DNA of 64,000 nt from Macquaria australasica (lineage: Eukaryota > Chordata > Actinopteri > Centrarchiformes > Percichthyidae), in the NCBI GenBank assembly GCA_005408345.1, contig SEMN01000638.1, positions 206,988-270,987 on the forward strand. Reading direction: 5' to 3'. Of the stretch, positions 10,915-22,255 are shown one piece after another. A program made the position numbers and the translations under genes. Position 1 is the first letter of the stretch. Each line of letters opens with the position of its first letter. Below the pieces are notes generated by a model. The model made no database searches. It had not been told where the DNA came from and was given only the letters and a program-made list of their open reading frames with translations.

Positions 10915-11270
10915 CAACAAAGCAGACAACCCTGAGTTCACTTTAATTAGACTTAACATGTGTTCTGACAGAGAACAATACTTCTCGTAGCATTTGCATG
11001 ACAATACCCTCTAATTGTGCTTTTGCTTAATTAGTTTTTAATAGCTAAAGCAGCAGTGCCTGATTATATTCAAAATGGATCAGTGTCACCGAGCACGCTC
11101 CTCTCTCTCTCTTCCTCCTTGTCTCTTTCTTTCTCGCTCTCTCTTTCTGAAAATTCAACCCCAAATGGCCTGTGTGGAGAGTTATTCATAAGTATCATTA
11201 ACCCTCCTGACTTTTCATTGTGTTGTTTTCCCTTGGGGAAATGGAATCCGTACTCATTTTGATGAAGAAC
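10915..11270. promoter_or_regulatory. Candidate conserved non-coding element
   Basis: The stretch is unlike the neighbouring repeats and holds several homeodomain-type core words close together: TTTAATTAGAC, CCTCTAATTGTGC, GCTTAATTAG and GCATTTGCATGACAAT (octamer-like). A CT-rich run follows at 11099-11147. No cross-species comparison could be made, so this is only a lead. Confidence 0.25.
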
Positions 11271-11758
11271 TGCAGCGGCTCCTTTGTTTGGGCCCCAGAT
11301 GGAGAAGAGCTGATGCTTGGTTGTGTGAATGTGTTTGTGCCCCGAACTCTGAAGTAAATAGGACTGGATAATGGTCACTTCTCTTCAGCTCTCTAAAGCA
11401 AGAATGAAAGTGGACAGAACTTATTCTGCTTGATAATACTGATGCACTTTTGCTTAGGATCTATCCCAACTACAGAGCACACCACCGCCATGAGAAGCCA
11501 CCCTCCTATGTCAACATTCAAACAACAACAAAGACTAAGATTAACCTGGGACAGACACCAACCAGTATGAAAATCACATTTACTTATCCCTTTTTTGAGT
11601 CAATAATGTCAGTGTTATTTTAAAATGCAGTGTTAATAGTTTTTATTGTTAAAAGGTCCTTTTCGTCTCAGCAGCTGGCAGGCTGCCAGAGTGCCGGTGT
11701 TACATCGTAGGAATCGAGAAAAAGTAAACAGACTTGCTGTAGCCTACATGTCATAGGC
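11271..11758. other. No recognisable gene
   Basis: No motif or repeat recognised. Confidence 0.5.
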
Positions 11759-12270
11759 AGACATGAAAGATGTTGTTAGTGATGCTAAAGAATAACATCC
11801 GAGTTCATGTTTGTAAGTCAGATAAGAAGGAGACGTTAGCATGAAGCTAACTAGATGAAATGTCACAGGATCACCAAAGTCAGTAGGATTTATGGGGAAG
11901 TAGCCTGACAAACAGACAACCACCATTTTGTTTCACTTCCTAAACAATCGGTAGGGGGAGTGATGTATTTGTCCAATATTATTTATTTATTTATTTATTT
12001 TAATGACTGTAGATACGTTATTTGAATAACTGGACAAAATCTTCATGTGGGTGTCGAATCAGAGGTCTGGAAGTAGGCTAATGGGGAACAAAAATGTGTG
12101 TGAAAGTGAAATATCCCGACTGTTAGTTGGATTGACATGAAATTTTGCAAAGTAGTCAACCAGCCAATCGACATTCCCATCCCTTGAGCCATGGTGCTAG
12201 CTTGGCTGAAAATCACTAAACAGATCAGGCAAAATTCCTCTTTCACCTCTAGCCTTGTGGTCACTTCCTT
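11759..12270 (-). repeat. Relics of dispersed repeat family A and a related repeat
   Basis: GGATCACCAAAGTCA (about 11870) is the reverse complement of the TGACTTTGGTGATCC core seen in family A copies. It is followed at 12140-12210 by GACATTCCCATCCCTTGAGCC, which recurs in changed form at 44,336-44,360. An ATTT tetranucleotide run (TTTATTTATTTATTTATTT) lies at about 11982-12000. Confidence 0.45.
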
Positions 12271-13460
12271 CCCAGGTCAGATGATAAAATACACGTTGCC
12301 ACCAAGAGTGGTTTTACTATGTTGTTTGTGTGAGGTTCACATGTGCAGTTAGTTGGATTAGTCGGACTCAGCACATGCATATGGGTACCCAGATAGGAAC
12401 CAGGAGAAACTTTTGGGGGTTAGTTACTAACCCCTTGATGTTTGGAATCCTCATTCACTGTTTAACACATCTGCAGTCCTGATAACTTGCTCATATCACT
12501 CCCCTGAATGCCTCCCTCTCCGTTGAATCCACTGATAGCTTTGACATTCAGTTGTGTCTACAGAAAAATACAGAGCCAAATGCAGATGAAGACAAGTGGA
12601 GGTTTACAGGCACTTACAAAACAGGCATTACAAAAAGAATAACAAAATAACATGAACGCTCCTCTTAAATCCAAGACTAAAGAAAAAGAGACAGAAAATG
12701 CCCCTTTCTTCTCATGTATGCATTTTTTAAAGACAGAACAATGCTTCAGGCAAGAACTACATGTTTGAAAGTTTAAACGGACTTCATTTCCCTCAGATTA
12801 TTTAAGGATCTGTGGATAAACTGACTCAATAGATCGCCTCCTCCACCAGACTTTTTGACCCTTTGTCGAGACTGAATGCGTCACGTCAACAGCACACAAT
12901 GATCCTACGTGAAACCTATTGCACTCTTCTGTCTATGTTTCTCTTACTTGTCCTCTGTATTACAGACTGAATCCATTTATTCCAACATACCAAGTGATAT
13001 GGGATTGAAATGAAGATATATCAGAGTTTCTGGAGTCTTTCTTGAGGTGTAAAACAATACCAATACTACAGACTGCAATCATGCATGTGTGACAGAGCTG
13101 GAGCATGAGCTTGTATCTAGACAGCCCAAACACCAGTGTTGGTTAAAATTAATGCATTTATTCACTGAGAGACTGGCAACCTAAAGCCAAATTGCAACTG
13201 ATTGTCAGTAGAGAGTCCAATGGGGTGGAGGTGGTAAACAGCTAAAGCCATCATTGATTGAAGTAAGGAGCTAAAATAATACAGTACTTAAGCCACACTA
13301 AATCTGGTCCAAAAAAACATCCATCACCTGATAGAGCCAGTGGTGCTTAAGATACTATATCTGCTATGTAAGATTGATAAAGGTGGATAAACCCGATTGC
13401 TAAATAACTTATAGTAGCTACCTAGCTCCATCTCTGTCCCTTTTTTTTTAGCCACATTAG
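12271..13460. other. No recognisable gene
   Basis: No coding or repeat structure recognised. Confidence 0.5.
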
Positions 13461-13935
13461 TGACGTGACTCTATGGATGGCAATATCAGTCCATCGGTCC
13501 ACCACTTTGGTCCAGACAGAAATATCTCAACAACTACTGGATATATTACCGTGAAGTTTTGTACAGACATTCGTGGTCATGACATTTTGTACAAACTCAT
13601 GGTGGTGCGCCAAGGCTTTGTCCTCTGGGCACCACCACAAGACTGACCTTTGTGGTTGTGATTGAAATTTCTCAACAGCTATTGGATGGATTGCTATGAA
13701 ATTTTGTACACATTCACAGTCCCCACAGGATGAAGTGCAATAACTTTGGTGATCACCTGACCTTTACTCTAGCACCAACAGCAGGATGGTTTCAATTTGT
13801 CCAATACTTGGACCTGCAAAAGTAATGAGTTTAAGTGCTAATTAGCAAATGTTAGCATGCTAGTATGCTAAATAAAGATGGTGAAATTGGTAAACAGGTC
13901 TTTAAACATCAGCATGTCATTGTGATCATGTTAAC
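13461..13935 (+). repeat. Dispersed teleost repeat (family A), long copy
   Basis: This copy carries both halves: the GGTCCACCACTTTGGTCCAG start, AAATATCTCAACAACTACTGG, GAAATTTTGTACACATTCAC, CTTTGGTGATCACCTGACCTT, then the TTAGCAAATGTTAGCATGCTAG tail. The order matches the copy at 48.4-48.8 kb. Two internal units (13,530 and 13,690) share ATGAAATTTTGTACA-type words, so the repeat itself contains tandem subunits. Confidence 0.7.
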
Positions 13936-14450
13936 ATGATGACACGTGGCAACTACAGGCAACACAAAGAACCTGTCACAATAACTGACCTGGGAAACAT
14001 GTGCATATGTGAACAGTCAACAGTTTGATGAACAGGAAATAGTGAGTTACCAAGATTTCAGTTTTGCAGATGAAACAAAACTTAAAGTTCTGAAATATTG
14101 TAAAAAATGTTGAGTGTGTTATTATGTACATATGTTATTGACATGTAGGAATGTTACACTACTTAAATGACAGGAACAAAGATTCCTCTTAAATTACACT
14201 ACTGAACATTGAGAAAGTTGCAGCACATATTTCTAATTATTAAAATATCCTGGAAGGTTGATACTTTAAAGAACGTTTGGCCTGTGTTAGAGTATGACTT
14301 TGTCAGGGCATCTTCACTGGACTATTTTAATCCCACACCCACCTGCAACAGTTTTCCATTTGACACAAATTTACTAAATACTGGCAAAAAGACAAGTTTT
14401 AGTTTTACGAGCTTGAAAGCTGAATAAGGTTTTAAAGATCAACAAGAGAG
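13936..14450. other. No recognisable gene
   Basis: AT-rich; a 72-codon frame at 14,209-14,427 shows no motif. Confidence 0.5.
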
Positions 14451-14454
14451 GTAA

Positions 14455-14870
14455 TGATCATTGCAGCAGTCGTCTCTCTGTCTCGTTCCTGACTCATTCC
14501 TCTCTAATCAGTTCTGTGAAGTTGCAGAGCAGCGCGACGTGACGCTGAGCGTGACTTTCTGTTACTGCAAATGAGTGTGTGACTAAATCACTGCTTCCTA
14601 TTCTGCTCCGATACTGGAGCTGCATTGTTTTCTCAGCCATGGTTAATGTCTTTGACAGTGAGGGAAATAATTAGTGTCTACCTGTTGCCTCCCAATTTCC
14701 CATCCTCTAAATCTCTGTGTGGAAGAGGAGATGGGAGGAATGAACGCTGATTATCTTCACTCCAGCAAATCCAAAATCACCCAGTCAATGCAAGCACGCT
14801 CACTCTGTCATGTTTGTTCTCTCTCTATCATCCTCCCTCTGAGACAATCAGTGCTATTGTGGTGAAAGAT
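14455..14870. promoter_or_regulatory. Candidate conserved non-coding element
   Basis: Moderate-GC, non-repetitive DNA with TAATGATCATTGC, TCTAATCAGTTC, TACTGCAAATGAG and GAAATAATTAGTG words. It differs in texture from the AT-rich surroundings. The claim is inference only. Confidence 0.2.
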
Positions 14871-15156
14871 GGAAATCTGTGTGGCGCAGCCCTAGCCTGC
14901 ATGGCATTCTGGTATTCCAGCCTAACTGCTAACTGCTAAATGAGGGAGTTCCAGAGAAAAGAATGAAATCCTGGCTGCGGACACACCATCACAATTAGCT
15001 GGAATAATGCAGAGTACAGTATATGTGGACCCTACACACACACCCACAGTTGATAACACAATTCAGCCTGCGTGTGCAGGACGGACAGAGGCAGCTTGGG
15101 AGATATGACACTTGTTGTTGAGGCTTCCCTGGCTCATGGTCAAGTCACAGCTAAGC

Positions 15157-15158
<2 letters not shown>

Positions 15159-15193
<35 letters not shown>
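15159..15193 (+). repeat. (GA)n microsatellite
   Basis: Uninterrupted GA dinucleotides, about 17 units. Confidence 0.95.
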
Positions 15194-15194
<1 letters not shown>

Positions 15195-15362
15195 CACACA
15201 GCTGTGCTTGTGGGACACAAACAGACGGTGATGGTGAACAGATGGTTACAGAGATGCTGTAGTTTTCAGAAAGTTTACAATATTCTCGTCAGCAGGACAA
15301 ACATGGAGTTAGTCTCAATGAATCTCATAAGCCGAGTACTGAGACCGACCCGCCCGCCGGAA

Positions 15363-15665
15363 GGATAATGGTAACAGGTACAAAAATAAGCAGCTAACTG
15401 AAGGTTGAGGCGAAAAGATGAGTTTTAAGTTTTGTTTTAAAGTCTCAACAGAGTCAGAATGTCTGATGTCAACAGGGAGGTTATTCCAGAGGAAGGGGGC
15501 ACGATAGGAAAAGGCCCTGCAGGCCATTGACTTCTTTTTAACACTGGGGACAGACAGGAGCCCTGTATTCTGAGAGTGAAGAGCACAGGATGGGATATAA
15601 GGTGAGATCACACAGGTAGTATAATTTTGTGAGTCATCAGAAGCTTAAAGTCTGATCCGACATGG
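15363..15665 (-). pseudogene. LINE ORF2 C-terminal fragment
   Basis: On the minus strand the frame reads ACRAFSYRAPFLWNNLPVDI, then HSDSVETLKQNLKLIF. This RAFS..AP.LWN.LP...R...S...FK..LK pattern is the C-terminal end of fish CR1-like reverse transcriptases. The plus-strand text shows the expected AGGTTATTCCAGAGG words. The reverse transcriptase domain itself is absent, so this is a 5'-truncated copy. Confidence 0.65.
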
Positions 15666-16523
15666 ATAGGAAGCAAATGAAGGGAAGATAAAATTGGTGT
15701 GATATGATAAAATTATCAAAATAAATAGTAGTATATCAGTAGTATAATATAGTAAATAATAAAATAAAAATAGTAAATAAAATGGTGAGTAGTGAATTAT
15801 TTATATATATATATATATACACTGTGTATAATGTTATGTATATTGTGCAATTATACTCCAAATATTGCAAGAGTCAGTCCTCAATATGATCTTGATTCGA
15901 ATTTAGACACCTAAGTGACATTTTGACCGGTTAAAAAAGTGAAGGGCTTTCCATCTTTTCCAGTCCGTCCTAGTCCCGCCTTCTGGACAAGTTGCCCTTT
16001 CCAATATGGCGGCGATGCTGATGTACGATCCAGAGGCCAATGTGGCGTCTACTTATATATGTCTATATGTACTCAGACCTGCTGACTCAGACCTGTGAGC
16101 TCCTCAGACCTGTGGGCTGCAGTCGGACCCTTCTTGTAGATTTTCTACATCTATATTGTCAACTCTTGTAGAGAATATATATACACATATATACATACTC
16201 TACATTATATTATATTATATTTTCTATGAATTACAGCCAGTCCTGGGCACCATGCTAGAGGCAGGCAGGCAGATTGTGTGTTCTCAGCTGGCAGTGAGGC
16301 TGTATGAGGCAGGTCGACCGAGGCAGACTGAAGGCCTTGGCCCACTTTGATGAAAGTGACAGGCCTTAGAAAAACACTAACTCAGAGAAAAGTGCACCTC
16401 ATCCCTTCTGCCCAGGCAGAGACGTACAGTAGCTGTCTGAACGCTTTAACATGGCCTGTTCCCATCGCCGGCACTCAGAAACCACACAGTGAGCGAGGCA
16501 AAAGATTTTCTGTCAGAGAAGAA

Positions 16524-16526
<3 letters not shown>
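15666..16526. other. No gene; AT-rich microsatellite-like DNA
   Basis: Short TA runs occur at about 15,802-15,819 and 16,173-16,220. A 64-codon frame over the TA-rich part has no coding features. Confidence 0.5.

Positions 16527-16606
<80 letters not shown>
16527..16606. repeat. Compound (GT)n(AC)n palindromic microsatellite
   Basis: About 24 GT units (16,527-16,574) pass directly into about 16 AC units (16,575-16,606). The two arms are reverse complements of each other, so the tract can form a near-perfect hairpin or Z-DNA. Cys-Val and His-Thr frames across it are artefacts. Confidence 0.95.
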
Positions 16607-16608
<2 letters not shown>

Positions 16609-16850
16609 TTTTCTCACCTCATGCCTCACTCTTCTTCCACTCCAGCTTCTCAGGGATTTCTTAATGACATTCCATGTTAAGCTTTCCTGTGACCCGTCAA
16701 TCACGAAAGTTAAAACAAAAGCACTGCACACTTGTCGTTTAACAGCAGGGCTCTCAAACTAATGCTTTTCCGCTTCCAGAAACACGTTCAGATACATTCC
16801 TCTTTCAAAGAAGTAGACGCATCCTTCAGAAATCACTTATCATCCTTAAA
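16607..16850. other. No recognisable gene
   Basis: Short single-copy-looking sequence. Confidence 0.4.
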
Positions 16851-17500
16851 TGGTTATCCCAATCTCACATAGAGCAGTTGGCATCCTCTTGTTTAACAGC
16901 CACACAGTTCTTTTTTTCCCCTCTTTCACCCCCTGTGGACCAGCGAACACTGACAAATGTTTTAATGGCTGCATTTGTTCACTTCTCCCTCCATAGTGTC
17001 ATGAATTTTAAATGGCTCCTGTTTAATTTACTGCTGCAGAATGTCTGGTATTTTGCAGAAAACACTGAGGGCGAGCAGTCTCTCTGTGGAAGGTGAGAGG
17101 CAGCGCTTGATTTGGAGCACACTTTATCACTAAGCACATGCAAAAATCTCTGCCATTCAACAGGTAATCAGAAATGCTAAGAAAACCCGAGGCAAGTGGG
17201 AATATCTCAGAGGCAAAGTCAACTTGGGACCTCCATCTGTTAGAGCATCTGCTCGGTGTGCACCTGTCTGCATTGAGAATAGGCCTGAGTGCTGCTGCAT
17301 TGTTACTCTTTAACTTCATCATTCTATCTTCCACTCTTTCCACTTCCACACCTGCTCTCTGGTCTCCTCTGATACATCTGATCATATCAAAGGTTTCTAC
17401 TCTGAACCGCAAATGGAAATTTGACTTTGTTGCATTTGTTAGCGATTCTTTGGCACACTATGGTGTGATATGTGCACAAGTGCTTATCCTAGCGCCTTTT
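16851..17500. promoter_or_regulatory. Candidate conserved non-coding element
   Basis: The stretch contains no repeat I recognise and has the balanced composition and developmental-type words seen in vertebrate conserved elements, for example GTCATGAATTTTAAATGGC, GTTTAATTTACTGC and ACTTTATCACTAAGC. Reading frames of 120-129 codons occur on both strands over 17,023-17,536; they overlap each other and lack domains, so I do not call them genes. Only a cross-species alignment can settle this. Confidence 0.3.
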
Positions 17501-18830
17501 CAAGGAGCATTAGAGGGAAAGAAATATGACCGCTGATTTGTTTCCTCAGAACATCTAGCTGGCATTCATTTAACAATAACACTGAACATAAATACTGTTC
17601 CCTATTTTCATGTGTTGACCAGAGTAGTCCCAATAAATTGGAATAAGTTCAGTTCTTGCTTTCCCTTATTCTGTCTTTTAAGTTGGGGAACTCCATTTTT
17701 TAGTTATTCAACCATCCCAGGTTGAAGATAGTAACAAACAAAATGAAATAATTATTCAGAGCTCTGAGAAAACAATAAAACACATTAAATAAAAATGTTC
17801 ATCTACCCTGGTGTGATGAGATCTCTCTGTGATAGGATGAAAATATTTGGATTTGATCTGTCCTTTTGACTGGTCAGATATTCCTGCTCATCTGTTCTAC
17901 TCCTTTTGCTCATCTGTTGTATTTCCTCTGTTTGTGTGCTGTATGTCCACCTGCATGTGTCCAACAAACAGTCTTCAGACAGTAATCTGTTTACTCCACA
18001 CTGTTATCCAGCCACTCTGCGTTGTTGTGGCTTGTTTTGGCTTGCTAGCATTAGCACTGATGGTGTTACAAACCTGCCATCCAGGCACATCTCCAGGCCC
18101 TCTACGTTCAGGTACATCTCGAACTGGTTTGCACTCTTTGCTACTGCTGACCTTTTCTGGTATTCATAAGAGGTATTAAGAAATCACTGTGTGCAGTGTG
18201 GGCTTCAGTCCAGACCTCATTTTGTAATGCTAGACTTTCCAAGCATGAGGGACTGATGATATTGCCCATAATATATATATGCCCATAAACTCTTGTGTGT
18301 TGTGTCCCTTTCCTGTATTTGGCTCAGATTTCATTCACACTCCATTTGAACCACAGTGGAGTCCTCGGCCACGTTTTTGTCAGGGTTATTTGTTAGTACT
18401 TGACTTTGAATGTCAATGTTTTTCATCTAGCCAAGCATATAAAAATATACTGCTCCTTACATGCTTGATGTGGACCAACACCAAGCATTTGGTCACTCAT
18501 TTTTACTAAGTGAACTGTCAGCAAATGGAACATGAAAGCTAAGCTGGAAGTTACTGTGTAAAAATGGAATCTGATTGCAAGGGCCCCTTCAAAGTCTGCA
18601 TTTCAAAACAGAAAAGACCCAGTGGTCAGTATACCACTTCACTGTTTGCAGATCACCTATTTAGTTCTGGTCTGTGTACGGCTGAATCCTCTTTTCACCG
18701 TCTCATGTGGTAAAGAGATGCAGGTTCAGCCCACTAGCCTTTAGTCCTCTGAAGGCCACACCATCATAGTTGTATCCCCATTCAGGGGCCACCTCGTTCA
18801 AAGGACACTGCCATTCATCAAGCCAAACTA
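17501..18830. other. No recognisable gene
   Basis: A 110-codon frame at 17,847-18,179 is hydrophobic and Cys-rich but overlaps another frame and shows no family motif. Confidence 0.5.
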
Positions 18831-18990
18831 TCAAACATTTACTGGTTCCAGCTTCTCAGAGGGAGGATTTGCTGCTCTTCTTTGTTTTTATGTCATTGGA
18901 CTTTGGACTGTTCAAATGGAAGATGTTACCTTGGGTTTCTGGGACTTATGGGAATTTTTCGCTATTTTTTGACATATTATACACAATGGT
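18831..18990 (+). repeat. MITE fragment
   Basis: TTCCAGCTTCTCAGAGGGAGGATTTGCTG, TTGGACTTTGGACTGTT and TTTTTCGCTATTTTTTGACAT are words I recognise from an abundant teleost MITE. Both termini are missing. Confidence 0.45.
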
Positions 18991-19199
18991 AACACCTTGT
19001 CTACACCAGCCACATAGTGAAAACAGTGGCTGCAGTCAAGCTTCTGGAAGCACCTGGAATCTCTTCGTCAAGAGACTAGGAAGTTACTGCTCCTGGCCAA
19101 GAAACAGTCCAGCAGATAACCCACAACTTGCCATTTTTACACTTCTCTATTTGTATGTATTGAACAGGATAGAACATGTTAGTAAGCTTTAGAGATGTC

Positions 19200-19830
19200 C
19201 AGTCAGTCAACAGGCTGTGGCTGGGGTGAGTACTGTCTTAGTTTAGATGGGTACCAATGATGTTCTTGATGGTTTTAATCACCTGCTGCACAGCCCTCCG
19301 ATCCTGGCCGTGCACATCCCATGCCAGTTTGTAATGTTTCCAGTCAGGATGCTTTCTATTGCTCCTCTGTAGAAGTTAACAAGAACTTGGCATGGGAATG
19401 TTGCCTTCTTAATTTGCCTTAAGAAATACAGCTGTTTCTGAGCTTTCTTTACCAGCGTGGAGATGTGTGATGTCCATGACAGGTTCTCTGTGATGCTGAT
19501 TCCCATGAACCTAAAACTGTTGACCTGCTCCACCTCAGCTCCACTGATGTATACAGGAAAAAGGAGGCAAAGACACACACTCCTAAAATCAACGATCAGC
19601 TCCTTGGTTTTGATGACATTGAGCAGTAGGCTGTTCTCTGTCACCACTCTGCAAGATTGTTGATTTTCTCCCAATATGAATTCTCATCATTTGTTTGTAA
19701 TCCGGCTGATGATGTTATCTCCATGTAAGGAATTGCAGTCATGGGTGTACAGAGTGAACAGGAGGGGGCTGAGCACACAGCCCAGTTGCAGAGTGTAGTA
19801 CTCAAGCCCAGAGTGCTGAGTTTGACACAT
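19200..19830 (-). pseudogene. LINE (CR1/L2 group) reverse transcriptase C-terminal half
   Basis: Read on the minus strand: TLGLSTTLCNW, then a piece equivalent to the CVLSPLL..LYTHDC block, then SLLLNVIKTKELIVDFR, FRFMGISITENLSWTSHI, VKKAQKQLYFLRQIKKA and FYRGAIESILTGNITNWHG. The remainder to 19,200 reads RAVQQVIKTIKNIIG. These are RT motifs around and after the catalytic aspartates; the FADD box itself is not intact. Frameshifts near 19,310 and 19,670 break it. Its upstream part reappears at 22,262-22,400, so the element was split by the plus-strand LINE between them. Confidence 0.8.
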
Positions 19831-19854
19831 GATGTCCTGCTCTCAGCAGTAAGC

Positions 19855-20960
19855 AGGCTGCAGACACAACACCCAGATGCCCTCCTCGTCATCTCTGGTA
19901 ATTTTAATCATGCCCCTCCGTCCTCCTCTCTACCCACATTCACTCAGTATGTTACGTGCCATACCAGAGACAACAGAATACTGGACTTATGTTATGCCAA
20001 CACCAAGGATGCATACATCTCATTGAGTCTCCCCCCCCTGGGCAGATCTGATCACAACCTTGTGCATCTCATGCCTGTCTACAGACCTCTTGTGCGCAGG
20101 CTGCCTGCTGTCCCACGCACAGTGAAGAAGAGGTCTAACGGAGCAGAGGATGCTTTCAAGGACTGTTTTGACACTACTGTATGGGACATTTTTAGTGACG
20201 CTCATGGGGAGGATATTGACAACCTTACAGACTGTCTGACGGACTACATAAACTTCTGTGTGGAAAACACCATCCCCACTAGGACTGTACGTTGTTTTGC
20301 TAACAATAAACCCTGGATTACTCCTGATATTAAGGCTCTCCTTAAGGAAAAAAAGAGAGTTTTTGTATCGGGTAACAAGGATGAGTTGAAGAGAGTTCAG
20401 CGAGAGCTAAGGAGGAGGATCAGGGAGGGGGAAAACAGCTACAGGAGAAAGTTGGAGAGTCAACTGCAGAAAAATAACACCAGAGGAGTTTGGAAGGGCC
20501 TTCAAACCATCTCGGGCCATATGGACTCCAAGCCCCGGCCTGCAGGGGATCAGAAGTGGGCAGATGACCTGAACGTATTCTTCAACAGATTCGATCAGGC
20601 ATCTACCCCTCCCCCTGCCCCGTCTCCTCTGCAACCATCATTACCATCTACCCTCCCTGCCTACAGCCCGCTGGGGAGGGTGCCAAAACTGTGGAAAACA
20701 TCGTGTCTGGTTCCTGTGCCGAAGACCCCACACCCCAAGGACCTCAATGGCTATAGGCCAGTGGCATTGACCTCTCACCTGATGAAGACCCTGGAGAGAC
20801 TGGTCCTTGTCCACTTGCGTCCGCTGGTGAGCCCATGTATGGACCCTCTGCAGTTTGCCTACCAACCTGGCATTGGGGTGGATGACGCTGTCATTTACCT
20901 ACTTCAAACATCCCTCTCTCACCTAGAAAAGGCTGGAAACACTGTGAGGATCATGTTTTT
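19855..20960 (+). pseudogene. LINE ORF2, endonuclease end to reverse transcriptase motif 3
   Basis: The frame opens upstream of 19,855. QHPDALLVISGNFNH (a GDFN-type motif with Asn in place of Asp) and GRSDHNLVHL (the catalytic SDH of the endonuclease) come first. A linker follows with ENTIPTRTVR and NNKPWITPDIKALLK. The RT begins at LWKTSCLVPVPK (about 20,690), followed by DLNGYRPVALTSHLMKTLER and DPLQFAYQPGIGVDDAV. The usual stretch between the linker and LWK, which starts the fingers domain, is missing: ALPAYSP joins LGRVPKLWK directly near 20,670, an internal deletion. The frame is lost by a shift near 20,955, just before FDFSSAFNTIQ-like text. Confidence 0.85.
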
Positions 20961-21899
20961 GATTTCTCCAGTGCTTTTAACACCATCCAGCCCAGGATTC
21001 TGGGGGACAAGTTGGAGCACGCTGGGGTGGACCATCACCTGGCAGCATGGATCCTGGACTACCTCACAAACCGACCGCAGTATGTGAGGTTACAGGACTG
21101 TGTGTCTGACACACTTCTCTGCAGCACAGGGGCTCCACAGGGAACCGTTCTGGCGCCTTTCCTGTTCACCTTCTACACAGCGAACTTCACCCATAACACT
21201 TCGAACTGTCACCTGCAGAAGTTCTCTGATGACTCTGCCATCGTCGGCCTCATCACCAACGGGGATGATGGGGAGTACAGAGAACTGACCCAGGGCTTTG
21301 TGGGTTGGTGTCAGCAGAACCGCCTCCAGATCAACGCGAGTAAAACCAAAGAGCTGGTGGTGGACTTCGGCAGGCGCAAACTCCCTCCACCTACACCAGT
21401 GAACATCCAGGAAACGGACATTGAGATTGTGAGATCGTACAAGTATCTGGGTGTTCACTTGAACAGCAAACTGGACTGGTCAGACAATACGGACGCTCTG
21501 TTTAAAAAGGGCCAGAGCCGTCTCTTTTTACTCAGCAAAAGATCTTTTGGAGTGCTTTTCTATGACTCTGTGGTGGCATCAGCTGTCTTGTATGGGGTGA
21601 CCTGTTGGGCCAGTGGCATCTCTTCCAGGGATAGAAAGAGACTGGACAGACTGGTAAAGAAGGCCAGCTCTGTCCTTGGATGCCCTCTGGACCCAGTGGA
21701 GGGGGTGGGAGGCAGGAGAATGGTGGCCAAGCTATCATCACTACTGGAGAACACTTCCCACCCCCTACATGTCACTCTTTCAGAACAGAGCAGCTCCTTC
21801 AGCGACCGGCTGCTCCACCCGCGGTGTCTGAAGGAGAGGTACCGTAGGTCCTTCCTGCCTGCTGCTGTCAGACTCTATAATCAGTACAGCTCCCGGTAA
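20960..21899 (+). pseudogene. LINE ORF2, reverse transcriptase catalytic part and C-terminus
   Basis: After the frameshift the new frame carries ILGDKLEHAGVDHHL-type sequence and then a long open frame from 21,012. It contains STGAPQGTVLAPFLFTFY, the catalytic box as FSDDSAIVGLI (Ser where Ala is usual; both aspartates kept), INASKTKELVVDFGR, SYKYLGVHLNSKLDWSDN, KKGQSRLFLL, FYDSVVASAVLYGVTCW and the terminal HPRCLKERYRRSFLPAAVRL before TAA at 21,897-21,899. This half is free of stops over 295 codons, much better preserved than the other LINEs here. A small deletion shortens the LRSFGV region near 21,540. Confidence 0.85.
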
Positions 21900-22255
21900 T
21901 CTACACTTGATTGTCAGTGTGCAGACTATTCACTACTATACTTCATCTACTGCTGTGCATTATCTTCATACATATATTGTATTCATGATGTTATCTACTT
22001 CATATGTTGTTGTGAAATATTTTTCATATACATGTATATTATATGTGCAATATTTTTATCTTATCTTTTTGTTCATACTTACAACTACACTCAGTCACTA
22101 TTATTTATTTATGTCTATACTGTGTATAGGACTATTTTTCTATTTATTTTTATTGTATTTCTATATATGACACTTTTGCTGGCTGCTGCAACGCTAAAAA
22201 TTTCCCCGCTGTGGGACAATAAAGGCGTATCTTATCTTATCCTATCTTATCAGTT
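21900..22255 (+). mobile_element. LINE 3' UTR and tail
   Basis: AT-rich 3' UTR after the stop at 21,899, ending in a GGGACAATAAAGG poly(A)-signal-like word and a short CTTAT repeat. Jockey-superfamily LINEs commonly end in such simple repeats rather than a true poly(A) tail. Confidence 0.7.

Larger units (their letters stand above)
19830..22255 (+). mobile_element. 5'-truncated LINE (jockey superfamily) with long ORF2 remnant
   Basis: One continuous element runs from the end of the endonuclease domain to the 3' tail. The 3' end has the words AAAATTTCCCCGCTGTGGGACAATAAAG followed by a (CTTAT)n-type repeat (TATCTTATCTTATCC) at 22,228-22,252, a typical LINE terminus. The 5' end is lost inside the endonuclease. 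It lies inside an opposite-strand LINE. Within the jockey superfamily it looks like the Rex1/CR1-type elements of teleosts, but the clade is uncertain. Confidence 0.85.

Noticed and set aside
15072..15368. 98-codon frame with an Arg-Glu repeat
   Set aside because: The repeat is the (GA)n microsatellite; no other coding feature.
16489..16762. Cys-Val and His-Thr rich reading frames on both strands
   Set aside because: They are translations of the GT/AC microsatellite.
17023..17536. Overlapping 120-129 codon frames on opposite strands as genes
   Set aside because: No domain, no splice context, and each explains the other as a shadow; conserved non-coding DNA is a better guess.
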